Assembly (NCBI RefSeq): GCF_001968835.1 | Contig: NZ_MRDE01000017.1 | Location: 44,379 to 108,378, forward strand | DNA from: Tersicoccus phoenicis | GTDB lineage: Bacteria; Actinomycetota; Actinomycetes; Actinomycetales; Micrococcaceae | Reading direction: 5' to 3' | Length of the DNA: 64,000 nt | Shown here: positions 9,659 through 21,722 of the stretch, in pieces | Layout: every line of letters starts with the position of its first letter | How positions within the stretch are numbered: position 1 is the stretch's first letter | The notes under the pieces: model-generated | Database searches by the model: none | What the model was told of the DNA's origin: nothing | Seen by the model: only the letters and a program-made list of their open reading frames with translations | Made by a program: the position numbers and the translations under genes

Positions 9659-10087
9659 ATGACTGAGACCGACCCCGCCGCCGCGGGCCGTGACCGCGGC
9701 CCTCGGTGCCCGATCGCCGTCCTCGTCCTGGCCGGGCTGGTGGTCCTCCAGGTTGTGGGGGTGCTGGTCGTGGCGTCCTGGTACGGCGCCGCACTGTTCT
9801 CCTCCCGGGCCGACTCCCTCGGCGGCGCCGTGTTCACCTTGGTCCTGCTCCTGCTGGTCGCCGGGTGGCAGGCGGTCAGCGCGATCGCCCTCACCCGTGG
9901 TCGACGGTGGGCGCGAGCGGCCGTGCTGGTGTGGCAGTTCTTCCTGTTCGCGCTCGCGGTGCCCTCGCTCACGGGGGGCTTCTGGGGCTGGGCCCTGCTG
10001 CTGGGGCTGCCGGCCCTGGCCGTCATCTACCTGCTGTTCCGTGGTGACGTCGTCGCCTTCACCACCCCCACCCCGGCCGCCGGCTGA
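9659..10087 (+). CDS. Small integral membrane protein of unknown function
   Basis: 142 residues with four predicted membrane segments: about 19-44 (AVLVLAGLVVLQVVGVLVVAS), 58-78 (AVFTLVLLLLVAGWQAVSAIA), 85-105 and 108-128. The C terminus is rich in Thr, Pro and Ala. The pattern resembles hypothetical proteins common near whiB1 in actinobacteria; no enzymatic motif is visible. It converges on the FHA-FtsK gene, with the two 3' ends overlapping by about 29 bp (10059-10087). Confidence 0.7.
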   Translation: MTETDPAAAGRDRGPRCPIAVLVLAGLVVLQVVGVLVVASWYGAALFSSRADSLGGAVFTLVLLLLVAGWQAVSAIALTRGRRWARAAVLVWQFFLFALAVPSLTGGFWGWALLLGLPALAVIYLLFRGDVVAFTTPTPAAG

Positions 10088-13000
10088 GGAGGCCACCGGG
10101 CCCGGGAACGTCCGGGACCTGGAACACGTGCCGGCTCGCCCCTGCCAACCACACCGCGCGACCCGGCACCGCGACCGGGTCGACGGGCAGGCGGACGCCC
10201 AGCGGAACCAGTGCCGCCGGATCGGTGGCGCCGACCACGACCAGGCGACGTTCGGCCAGCGCGGGAGTGAGGAGCGGCAACCGGTGGGTCAGGGCGGTCG
10301 CCGTCGACACGACGACCACGGCGCAGTGGCCCGCGGCGAGCAGCTCGGTCAGTCGCTGCAGGGTTCGGGCATCGAGCGTATCCGCGTCGTCGACCAGGAC
10401 CACGCCCGGCGCCGAGGGACGCTCGACCGGACGGATCAGGCCGCCGTTGAGTTCGGCGAGCGCTCGCAGCAGGGTGCTACGGCCCGAGCCGGCGGCACCG
10501 ACCACGGGCAGGACGAGGCCCGGCCCCACCCGGACGTGCTGCGGTTCCGCGGCCTCGCCGAGGCCGGCGAGCAGGGACCACCCGGCACCACCCGTGCCAG
10601 TGCCGCCCTCCGCGCCACCGGTGTTGTCCGTTGCCGGACGGGCGCATCGGTGCAGATCTGCCAGGGACAGTCGGTCCGGCAGGGGATGGAGCACCGGCCC
10701 GTCCCGCACCGGGTCGCCCTGCCCGGCCGGAGCCTTCAGCTCGGTCGGGAGCGGAGGGACGATCAGCTGGGCGCGGGCCGGAGCCGGGCCGGAGCCGGGG
10801 CCCTCGACGACGACCCGGCCCGGGATCGGTTCCACCCTCGGTAGCCGGGGCCAGCCGGCGGTCGTCCCGTCCGCTGCACCGGCCACGTGCACGCGCTGTC
10901 CCAGATGCGCCAGTATCCGGCTGCCGATCAGGTCGCGTCCGCCGCTGACGATCAGGCCCAGACCGGCCGCGGTTCCGGCCGCGGCCAGGTGCAGCAGCAA
11001 CCCCTCCCCGTCGGACCAGGGCTGGGCCCGGAACGCGGCACACCAGGTCGGCCAGTCGTGCACCACGAGCAGCAACGGGGTGACGGAGTGGGCTCCGGGG
11101 TCGGGCGCGAGCGCGGCTCGGCCCGCGACCACGCGGTCGAGGCGCTCGAGCAGACGTACCGCTCGCTGGGGTTCGGCACCGGTGACCCGTGCGCCCACGC
11201 ATCCCGGGGGCAGCAGGTCCGCCAGGGTGTCAGCCGCGTCGAACAGGTAGCACCGGGCCCCGGACGCGGTGGCCGGCACCAGGCGCCGCACCACGGCCAA
11301 GACCGCGGTGTGGTCGTCGCCGAGCACGGCGAGGTGCGGGTCCGTCGCGGGCGTGTACCGCCACGGTTGCAGCCGCTGCTCGTCGGGCCGGTCGATCAGC
11401 CCGACCGGGGTACCCCCGGGCAGTGAATCCGGCTGCTCGAGCGCGAGCACATCCGCCGCGGACGGGTCGGCCGGCAGGGGGGCAGCGATCACGCGGCGCC
11501 GGACCGGCACCGGTGGCCGTCTGCCGGACGGGCTCGTCCCGGTCACGGCGAGACCGGCACGGGGTGGGGAAGCGGGGCAGGAGATCCACGCGCCGGGCTC
11601 GATCCCGCCACCGTCCCAGACGGCGATCCGGGGGACGTCCGCACGTATCGCTCTCGACCCGGGGACCGCGGTGGTGGCCGTCTGGAAGAGCACGGGTGAC
11701 CGGTCGCCGACGCTGATCCAGCCCCGGCCGGGCACACGGGCCGGCAGATCCGCGGCGACCGCCGAGCCGAGGACGTCGAACGACTCGTCGGCCGACTGCG
11801 TGCGCAGCGCGATCCGGATCGCCGTGTTGGCCCGGATGTCACCGTTGACGGCGCCCCGCGGTCGCTGCGTCGCCATCACCAGATGGATACCGAGGGAGCG
11901 GCCCTGGGCGGCGAGGCGGACCAGTTCGGCCAGGCCGGCCGGCTGCTCGTCGACCATCACCCGGAATTCGTCGATCACGATCACCAGCCGGCCGGGCGCG
12001 GTGTGTGGTGGGACGGCGGGGTCGTCGACGGAGTCGGCGCCGTACCTCCGCAGCAACGACTCCCGTCGTCGCAGTTCGCTGCGCAGTGAGGCGAGGGTGC
12101 GTTCCAGGCCGCCGTCGAGATCGGTGACCAACGCGTCACAGTGCGGCAGTGCGGCCAGCGGGGCCAGGGCCGTGCCGCCCTTGAAGTCGATCAGGACGAG
12201 GCCGAGCTCGGCCGGGGTGCGGTCGCGGGTCAACGACATCACCAGGGTGCGCAGCAGTTCGGACTTGCCCGCGCCGGTGGTGCCGGCGATCAGCAGGTGC
12301 GGTCCGTCGGCGGCGAGGTCGACGAGCAGGGGCCCGTCGGCGGCCATCCCGAGCACGCACGGCAGCCGCGCGCCCGCGACGATCCCGTGCGCACGCTCGT
12401 GCACCCGGTCCGCCGTGCACCGGAGCGGCACGGCGGCGGCGGCCGCCGGGGCTGCCACGGCCGGGTGCGACGACCCGGCTCGCCAGACGCAGTACCGTTC
12501 GAAAGCTGCCGCCGGCATCAGGTCGGGCACGAACGATCGCCGCGCGCGTGGGGGTGTGCCGACGGTCGACGCGGGGGCGCCCAGCCGGATGGCGGCCCGG
12601 TGCTCCTCGGCCGGCCGGTTCGCCGACCGGTCCGGTAGGGAGCCCGGTGACCCGACCAGCCACAGGCCGGCCGGCGGTTCACGGAGCACCCGGTCCAGCT
12701 CGGTCCGCCCGGCCGCGTCCAACCGGTCGACGTCGACGATGAGCAGGTCGGGCAGCGCTGCCCCCGGGGATCGCTCGTCGGGTTCGTCGGGAGCGCAGAG
12801 CGGTCGGAGTGCCGGGGAGAGCACGGTGACGGACGGGAGCAACCGCGCGCTCGCCGTCAGGTCCGGGTCAGCGCACAGGTGCAGGCGTGGGGCCGGGTCC
12901 AGGCCGCCCAGCTGGGTCAGCACCGCGCGGAGGAGTGCGGAGGTGTGGTCCGGGCCACCGACGACGTCGACGCGGCGATGCGCTCCGAGGTCGAGGATCA

Positions 13001-14414
13001 CCGGCACCGGCCCGACGGGGACGGCTGGTCCCCGGCCGAACCGAGGCGGCCGTCCCCGGGCCCGCCCGCCGCGACGCCGGACCGAGCGGGCCAGTCGGAC
13101 CGCCAGGCTTCCCGACCGCGCCAGTGCTGTGCCGGGTGGTGCCGTGCCGGGTGGTCCGGTCCCCGGTGATCCTGCCGTCGAGGGCTCTGCGGCCGGGACG
13201 GCCTCCGCGCCCAGCCGCAGCAGCACCGCGGGAAGGGCGGACACATCATCGGTGCCTTCGCCCGCCGGCGTGCGACAGGCCCGCAGCCCGGCACCGTCGA
13301 ATTGCCCGGCACCGTCGAATTGCCCGGCACCGTCGAATTGCCCGGCACCGTCGAATTGCCCGGCACCGGCGAACCGCCCGGCAGTGTGCCGGCGAGCTGT
13401 GTCCTGGCGAGCTGGGTCCTCGTGAGCGGCGTCCTGGCGGACAGAGCTCTGACCAGGCAGGTCCTGGCGAGCCGCCAGCAGGTGCGTGGTCAGGTCGGGG
13501 ACCTCCGTGGTGGCATCGTCGTCGACCGGCTCACCCCGCCGCTGCCGGGCGCGCAGCCCGGCCAGTGCCGGCAGCAGGCTCATCGGGGCCGACATCGCCG
13601 TCAGCCCGAGCAGCAGCCAGGACCCGGTCGTCGTGGCGAGGACGATGCCGATCAGCAGGGGCAGGGCCGCGGTGGCCACCAGCAGCCCCGGCGAGGTGCT
13701 GCGGGGAGGGGCGGCCGACGGTGCGGTGGCAGGAGCGGGTGAGCGGATCGCGGTCGGATGCGCCGGCAGCGCGGTGTCGAGCGCGCGCAGACACAGCGGC
13801 ACCGAGCCGATGGCGATCCGGGAAGCCACGGTGACCAGCCCCTGCCGGCGAGACCGACCGTCGACGGTCGACCCGTTGACCGACCCGGTGTCGGTCAGCA
13901 CGATCCGGTCGGCCAGCACGTCCACGGTGGCGTGCCGGCGAGAGACGGACGGGTCGTCGACCACCAGGTCGGCGCCGATCCGGCCGACCGTGTGCCGTCC
14001 CCGGCGTAGGGCCAGCAGGGTGCCGGCGCCGGTGCCACCCACCACGCCGAGAACCAGTCCGGCGGTGAGGTCGGCGCTCGATGCCGGGGCGGTGCGCAGC
14101 CCGTCCGGCGGGCCATCGCGGCACGGGGGGACTCCCACCCGGACCACGAGAGCGCCGGTGGCCGGCAGGGTGCGCAGTCGGGCCACGGGCGTGCCGTCGA
14201 CGGTGGCGTCGACGTGCCCGCAGGCGCGCGCCAGCAATTCCGCCAGCGCGACCCCGGGCGCGCTCCAGTCCCGGGCGGAGGCCCGGGCTGGGCGGCCCTC
14301 GAGGGGCAGCGCGGGAGAACGGTCCGGCAGGTCGGCGACGAGATGGACCACCGGGACGCCGCACCGGCATCCCGCCGCGCCGGGCCCGTGCACGAGGACG
14401 ACCTGCAGCAGCAT
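10059..14414 (-). CDS. FHA-domain FtsK/SpoIIIE ATPase, EccC-like
   Basis: A protein of about 1451 residues. N-terminal ubiquitin-like/FHA region (FHA at about 140-215: GRHTVGRIGADLVVDD, SVSRRHATVD), two hydrophobic segments (about 250-290), a linker with an 18-bp tandem repeat (about 346-376), then three FtsK/SpoIIIE-type ATPase modules. The first active module has GTTGAGKSELL (about 708) and a Walker B LVIVIDEFRVM (about 810). The last has GAAGSGRSTLL (about 1305) and VVLVDDAD. The middle module has lost its Walker A. The architecture resembles EccC motors of type VII secretion and WXG100-linked FHA-FtsK proteins of Streptomyces, yet no WXG100 or Ecc genes are nearby. The start (MLLQVVLVHG, ATG at 14414) follows an AGGAGA site. 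Confidence 0.85.
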   Translation of the reverse strand: MLLQVVLVHGPGAAGCRCGVPVVHLVADLPDRSPALPLEGRPARASARDWSAPGVALAELLARACGHVDATVDGTPVARLRTLPATGALVVRVGVPPCRDGPPDGLRTAPASSADLTAGLVLGVVGGTGAGTLLALRRGRHTVGRIGADLVVDDPSVSRRHATVDVLADRIVLTDTGSVNGSTVDGRSRRQGLVTVASRIAIGSVPLCLRALDTALPAHPTAIRSPAPATAPSAAPPRSTSPGLLVATAALPLLIGIVLATTTGSWLLLGLTAMSAPMSLLPALAGLRARQRRGEPVDDDATTEVPDLTTHLLAARQDLPGQSSVRQDAAHEDPARQDTARRHTAGRFAGAGQFDGAGQFDGAGQFDGAGQFDGAGLRACRTPAGEGTDDVSALPAVLLRLGAEAVPAAEPSTAGSPGTGPPGTAPPGTALARSGSLAVRLARSVRRRGGRARGRPPRFGRGPAVPVGPVPVILDLGAHRRVDVVGGPDHTSALLRAVLTQLGGLDPAPRLHLCADPDLTASARLLPSVTVLSPALRPLCAPDEPDERSPGAALPDLLIVDVDRLDAAGRTELDRVLREPPAGLWLVGSPGSLPDRSANRPAEEHRAAIRLGAPASTVGTPPRARRSFVPDLMPAAAFERYCVWRAGSSHPAVAAPAAAAAVPLRCTADRVHERAHGIVAGARLPCVLGMAADGPLLVDLAADGPHLLIAGTTGAGKSELLRTLVMSLTRDRTPAELGLVLIDFKGGTALAPLAALPHCDALVTDLDGGLERTLASLRSELRRRESLLRRYGADSVDDPAVPPHTAPGRLVIVIDEFRVMVDEQPAGLAELVRLAAQGRSLGIHLVMATQRPRGAVNGDIRANTAIRIALRTQSADESFDVLGSAVAADLPARVPGRGWISVGDRSPVLFQTATTAVPGSRAIRADVPRIAVWDGGGIEPGAWISCPASPPRAGLAVTGTSPSGRRPPVPVRRRVIAAPLPADPSAADVLALEQPDSLPGGTPVGLIDRPDEQRLQPWRYTPATDPHLAVLGDDHTAVLAVVRRLVPATASGARCYLFDAADTLADLLPPGCVGARVTGAEPQRAVRLLERLDRVVAGRAALAPDPGAHSVTPLLLVVHDWPTWCAAFRAQPWSDGEGLLLHLAAAGTAAGLGLIVSGGRDLIGSRILAHLGQRVHVAGAADGTTAGWPRLPRVEPIPGRVVVEGPGSGPAPARAQLIVPPLPTELKAPAGQGDPVRDGPVLHPLPDRLSLADLHRCARPATDNTGGAEGGTGTGGAGWSLLAGLGEAAEPQHVRVGPGLVLPVVGAAGSGRSTLLRALAELNGGLIRPVERPSAPGVVLVDDADTLDARTLQRLTELLAAGHCAVVVVSTATALTHRLPLLTPALAERRLVVVGATDPAALVPLGVRLPVDPVAVPGRAVWLAGASRHVFQVPDVPGPGGLLSRRPGWGW
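13287..13376 (+). repeat. 18-bp tandem repeat inside the FHA-FtsK gene
   Basis: Four perfect copies of CCCGGCACCGTCGAATTG (13287-13358) and a fifth degenerate copy (13359-13376). On the coding strand each unit encodes QFDGAG, giving a flexible linker between the membrane segments and the ATPase core. Copy number is probably variable between strains. Confidence 0.95.
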
Positions 14415-14495
14415 CGGGGTCTCCTCTCGCCCGGAACCGGCACCGTACCGGCGTCCTCGGCTCGACCCTAGGGTCGACCAGGCCCTTCCGGATGA

Positions 14496-17941
<3,446 letters not shown>

Positions 17942-17979
17942 GCTCTCGCTCGACGACGTCGCTCGCCGTTCCTCCCGGG

Positions 17980-18831
17980 ATGACCACGCCCGGAAGGAGC
18001 CGCGGTTTCCGCGACGTCATCCGCCACTTCTACCTCCTGCGCCTCCTGGTCAACAAGGAGGTCAAGGTCCGCTACCGGGGCTCGGTGCTGGGCCTGCTGT
18101 GGTCTTACATCCGGCCCGCCGTGCAGTTCGTCGTGTTCTACGTGGCCATGGGCATCTTCCTCGAGCTGGAAAAGGGCACCCCGAACTACGCGATTTACCT
18201 GTTCTCGGGGATCGTCGTAATCAACTTCTTCTCCGAGGCCTTCGGCAACGGTGCCCGGGCGATGGTCGCCAACGGCGGCCTGATCAAGAAGATCTTCCTG
18301 CCCCGGCAGCTGTTCTCCTTCGCCACGCTGTGGGTCGCCGGCGTCCACTTCGTCCCGCAGATGGTCGTCCTTGTCATCGCATGCCTGATCGTGGGCTGGG
18401 CGCCGTCCCTGCTGAGCGTCGTCGCTATCCTCGTCGGGCTCATCATCACGGCGGTCTTCGCCACGGGACTGGGCCTGATCTTCGGTGCCGCGAACGTCTT
18501 CTTTCGGGACTCGGAGAACCTCGTCGACCTCTACATCATGGTGGCCACTTGGCTCTCGCCGGTGCTCTACACGTGGACGATGGTGCAGGACAAGTTCGGT
18601 GACCTCTGGTTCAACGTCTACATGCTGAACCCGTTGACCCCCGCGGTCGAGCTGTTCCACTTCGGCTGGTGGCGCGGCACGGTGGACGGCCGCTTCGGCG
18701 TCGTGCTCGAAGTGCCGCCCCACCTGTTCACCGTGTGGACGCCGCTGGCCGCTTTGGTGGCCCTGCTCACCCTGCTCGTCGGCAGCCTGATGTTTTCCCG
18801 TCTGGAGGGGCGTTTTGCCCAGGAACTCTGA
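17980..18831 (+). CDS. wzm: Wzm-type ABC transporter permease for galactan export
   Basis: A 283-residue ABC-2 type permease with six membrane segments. The early signature LLRLLVNKEVKVRYRGSVLGL (in parts at about residues 18-40) and the segment ARAMVANGGLIKKIFLPRQL are typical of polysaccharide O-antigen-type exporters (RfbD, Rv3783). With the ATPase that follows it should flip lipid-linked galactan across the membrane. The ATG at 17980 is chosen; a TTG at 17938 in the same frame overlaps the glfT2 stop but its AGGAG site would sit directly against it. The downstream gene starts inside the 3' end of this one. Confidence 0.9.
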   Translation: MTTPGRSRGFRDVIRHFYLLRLLVNKEVKVRYRGSVLGLLWSYIRPAVQFVVFYVAMGIFLELEKGTPNYAIYLFSGIVVINFFSEAFGNGARAMVANGGLIKKIFLPRQLFSFATLWVAGVHFVPQMVVLVIACLIVGWAPSLLSVVAILVGLIITAVFATGLGLIFGAANVFFRDSENLVDLYIMVATWLSPVLYTWTMVQDKFGDLWFNVYMLNPLTPAVELFHFGWWRGTVDGRFGVVLEVPPHLFTVWTPLAALVALLTLLVGSLMFSRLEGRFAQEL

Positions 18832-19612
18832 ACCGCGGCCCGACGCATCGCGCTCTACCGCGCGTCAGCCCGTGACAGCCACCCCGCTGGCGATCACCGT
18901 GCGGGACGTGCGGAAGGACTTCGTCCTCCGGCACACCCGGTCCATGAAGGAAGCCTTCATGTGGCTGATCAAGGGTCGTCGCGGCGACCTCTCCGAGAAG
19001 TTCACGGCGATCGACGACGTGTCCTTCGACGTCCACGAGGGAGAGGCCGTCGCCCTGCTCGGTCTGAACGGCTCGGGAAAGTCGACGATGCTCAAGATGA
19101 TTTCCGGTGTCATGATGCCCGATTCCGGCCTGGTCGCGACGCGCGGTCGCGTCGCCGGACTGATCGAGGTGGGGGCCGGGTTCCATCCCGATCTAACCGG
19201 CCGGGACAACGTTTACCTCAACGGCGCAATCCTGGGTATGACCGCGAGTGAGCTGGACGAGAAGTTCGACGCCATCGTTGAGTTCTCCGAGATCGGCCAG
19301 TTCATCGACACCGAGGTGAAGTTCTACTCGTCGGGCATGTACCTGCGGCTCGCGTTCGCCGTGGCCATCCACACGACCCCCGACGTCTTCCTGGTCGACG
19401 AGATCCTTGCCGTCGGCGACGAGCCGTTCCAGAAGAAGTGCATGGACAAGATCGCCGAGTTGATCGCCGCCGGGCACACCCTCGTGGTTGTCAGCCACGA
19501 GCTGGACAAGGTCGCCGACATCTGCGATCGGGGCATTCTGCTCGAACATGGACGCAAGGTCGTGGACGGGTCGGTGACGGACGCGATCAAGCGGCTCCGC
19601 GGCGAGGACTGA
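18815..19612 (+). CDS. wzt: Wzt-type ABC transporter ATP-binding protein for galactan export
   Basis: A 265-residue ABC ATPase. Walker A LLGLNGSGKST (about 86-96), the signature YSSGMYLRLAFAVA, Walker B VFLVDEILAVGD and the switch His in VSHELD are intact. The motif GRVAGLIEVGAGFHPDLTGRDN is typical of the polysaccharide-exporter subfamily (TagH/Wzt/RfbE). There is no C-terminal carbohydrate-binding domain. The start is TTG at 18815, preceded by GGAGGGG, and it overlaps wzm by 17 bp. It completes the four-gene galactan synthesis and export operon. Confidence 0.92.
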   Translation: MPRNSEPRPDASRSTARQPVTATPLAITVRDVRKDFVLRHTRSMKEAFMWLIKGRRGDLSEKFTAIDDVSFDVHEGEAVALLGLNGSGKSTMLKMISGVMMPDSGLVATRGRVAGLIEVGAGFHPDLTGRDNVYLNGAILGMTASELDEKFDAIVEFSEIGQFIDTEVKFYSSGMYLRLAFAVAIHTTPDVFLVDEILAVGDEPFQKKCMDKIAELIAAGHTLVVVSHELDKVADICDRGILLEHGRKVVDGSVTDAIKRLRGED

Positions 19613-19964
19613 TCCGGAACTGCGTCGGTGCGCTCAGCGCAGCGGCTGGCACCGTCTTGCCCACGGGCAGTACATGCCACGCCACGGCCACTTGGCGTCG
19701 GAAGAGCAGCAGCCAAACCGCGACCAAGGCGACACTCACCTCGATGCCCCGTTGCGACAAGCTCACCACGAGCAGGGCTGTGGACGTCGAGATCCCGGAC
19801 GGTCGCCGGTACGCGGCACCGAGACCCGCCAACAGGACCATCACGGCGGGCTCTTGCAGACTCATCGTCCACGCCGACGCCGCGGCGAGTCGGAATCGTC
19901 CGCCCCGCGCGGACGCGATGTACTTCGACGCCGCATTCGTCCTCGCTTCCGGCCAGAGCAGCAC
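19587..19964 (-). pseudogene. Relic of a lysylphosphatidylglycerol synthase/flippase-like membrane protein
   Basis: The minus strand encodes a 125-residue open stretch whose hydrophobic centre (PSGISTSTALLVVSLSQRGI, then LVAVWLLLFRRQVAVAWHVL) resembles the C-terminal PGG-x-G-x-x-E-x-x-L segment of the UPF0104/LPG-synthase transmembrane family. The conserved second Gly and the Glu are replaced, the N-terminal two thirds of such a protein are absent upstream, and the open stretch overlaps the end of wzt. I read it as a decayed fragment; a short functional gene is unlikely. The rest of the gap 19613-20157 shows no other recognisable feature. Confidence 0.4.
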
Positions 19965-20157
19965 AAGGACGACGAGAGCGCGGTGACCTGCCTCACCACG
20001 TCCAGTGTCCCGGCCGGGAATCCGTTCGATCAGAATGCTGTACCCCGGCCCAGATGCATGGTGCTCGAGTGTACTCGGACGTGGTCACACCGACCGGCGT
20101 GCGAAGGACCGGAGTGCCACGGACCGGCAGATCAGAGTCTCGGTTATCGTTACGGCC

Positions 20158-21582
20158 ATGGGTTCCATTCGCACGCGAATGTCGGCTTCGACGGGTCGCA
20201 TCGTCGACGCAGTTCGCCAGCTCGCTGGCAGACCTCCGCACACCGGGAACGGCTGGTCGGGGCTCGAGTTCGTGGAACGAAGTCGATTCCGGCCCTTTGA
20301 GTTGCTGCCTGCGAGTGGTCTTCTGTTCGACGCGGAAGGTTTGCAGACCGACGAGCCGTGCCGCGTCGACGCTGATCTGCTCGCTCCCTTTCTGACGGTG
20401 GAGTTGACACCGCAGGAAGACGCGGTTCTCTCCGCAGCCGGCATCGAAACAAGGGTCGGTGATGTCTGGGCTGATTACAACGCTGAATCCGGTCGGGCGC
20501 GAATCATGCTGAAGCTTGCGGGTAGAACCGCAACCGTGTTGACACAGACCATGTTCCCAGGCGAGGGATTTCGCACGGCGGTCAGCATCACGGAGAACAT
20601 CGTGACGCTGTGGCGATGGGATGGGGCCGTTTGGCGCGTGCTGCTCACGCACCCCTGTGGCGGGAACGCGGGGATCGATCTACGCGACGCTGCTCTACTG
20701 ACTACCTCCCGTCTGTTCTATCAGGGCGACTTCCGACGGGTGCGGGCCGGCTACTTCGGCTACCTCGGTGTACGCGACCCCCAACTCGTCCGCGACATGG
20801 ACGGAGAGCCGGTCCGTAATCACGGGAGGCTCTGGATCACCGCGACCTGTGCCGGGCCGGGCTTCTTCCCCACCGCACATTGGGCGGTTTTTTCCTTCTC
20901 CAAGGAGGATCCCGCTGACCTGCGACTGGAAAGCCATGTGTTCTTCGACAGAAACGGCAGACGTCTCGGTGACCATGCCGGTTTCATCCTTCGCGGTGGC
21001 GGCACGTTCGTCGTCGGCGTGAGCTCCTGGGGTGATTTCGACAGAAATGCTCACGTTCGCTGGGCGACGACCGAGGAGAAGGTGCTCGAGGGTGTCCACG
21101 TTCTCGAATCGAATCGTTGGGATCTGCCCACGGCTTTCGACGCCTGGGACCCCTCCCTGTTGCACCACGCCGGTCGGTGGTGGCTCGCATTTGTGGAATG
21201 CACTTCCTATGACCCCCGGTTCAGCTTCCGTCCGGCCTTGGCACGTTCCGCCCGCGGAGTCAACTGGGACGGTCCCCTCGAACACGTTGGTAGCGATACA
21301 ACCCGTGAACAGACTGAAGGAACGCTGCTGACGCTGCTGAACGGGCGCCTGTACGTGCTCGCGAGCGACGGTGACGCCAGTGACTATCCGATATATGACG
21401 CACGCATGGCCCAGGTCGATCTCCTCGCCGCCCCGTATTTCACGAACATCCCTCATCCGCTGGTGATCGACCCCGACGACGAGCCACTCATCCTCACCTT
21501 CGACGGAACTACTCATGACGCAGCAGTTCTCGGATATGGAACCCACGGCGACGTGATCGTCCTTCGCGGACGAAGGCGCTGA
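20158..21582 (+). CDS. Beta-propeller glycosidase-like protein
   Basis: A 474-residue protein without a signal peptide. The repeating pattern of short beta-rich blades, with GVRDPQLVRDMDGEPVRNHG, RLWITATCAGPGFF, AWDPSLLHHAGRWWLAFVEC and TEGTLLTLLNGRLYVLA, resembles five-bladed propeller enzymes of the GH43/GH32/GH130 type, in which an Asp of an RDP motif is often catalytic. The substrate is unknown. Base composition is lower in GC than the neighbouring glf operon, which suggests acquisition. The ATG at 20158 is the first start in the region of good coding potential; upstream in-frame codons overlap the relic region and look non-coding. Confidence 0.55.
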   Translation: MGSIRTRMSASTGRIVDAVRQLAGRPPHTGNGWSGLEFVERSRFRPFELLPASGLLFDAEGLQTDEPCRVDADLLAPFLTVELTPQEDAVLSAAGIETRVGDVWADYNAESGRARIMLKLAGRTATVLTQTMFPGEGFRTAVSITENIVTLWRWDGAVWRVLLTHPCGGNAGIDLRDAALLTTSRLFYQGDFRRVRAGYFGYLGVRDPQLVRDMDGEPVRNHGRLWITATCAGPGFFPTAHWAVFSFSKEDPADLRLESHVFFDRNGRRLGDHAGFILRGGGTFVVGVSSWGDFDRNAHVRWATTEEKVLEGVHVLESNRWDLPTAFDAWDPSLLHHAGRWWLAFVECTSYDPRFSFRPALARSARGVNWDGPLEHVGSDTTREQTEGTLLTLLNGRLYVLASDGDASDYPIYDARMAQVDLLAAPYFTNIPHPLVIDPDDEPLILTFDGTTHDAAVLGYGTHGDVIVLRGRRR

Positions 21583-21598
21583 TCCCTACGTCGTGACC

Positions 21599-21632
21599 GG
21601 CCCCTCCCGGTGCGCCGGTGCGCCGGGAGGCC
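21599..21632 (+). terminator. Probable terminator after the beta-propeller gene
   Basis: GGCCCCTCCCGG (21599-21610) pairs with CCGGGAGGCC (21623-21632), with one bulged C, about 17 bp after the stop codon. Confidence 0.6.
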
Positions 21633-21722
21633 GACGCCGCCCGCTACCATTGACGGGGGCTTCATCAGGGGTGGCCGTGAACATCCCGGACCATGGAACG
21701 CAGGAGAACAGGTAGCCGATTC

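Noticed and set aside
19613..20157. Active flippase gene after wzt.
   Set aside because: Only a C-terminal fragment remains and key residues are changed; treated as a relic.
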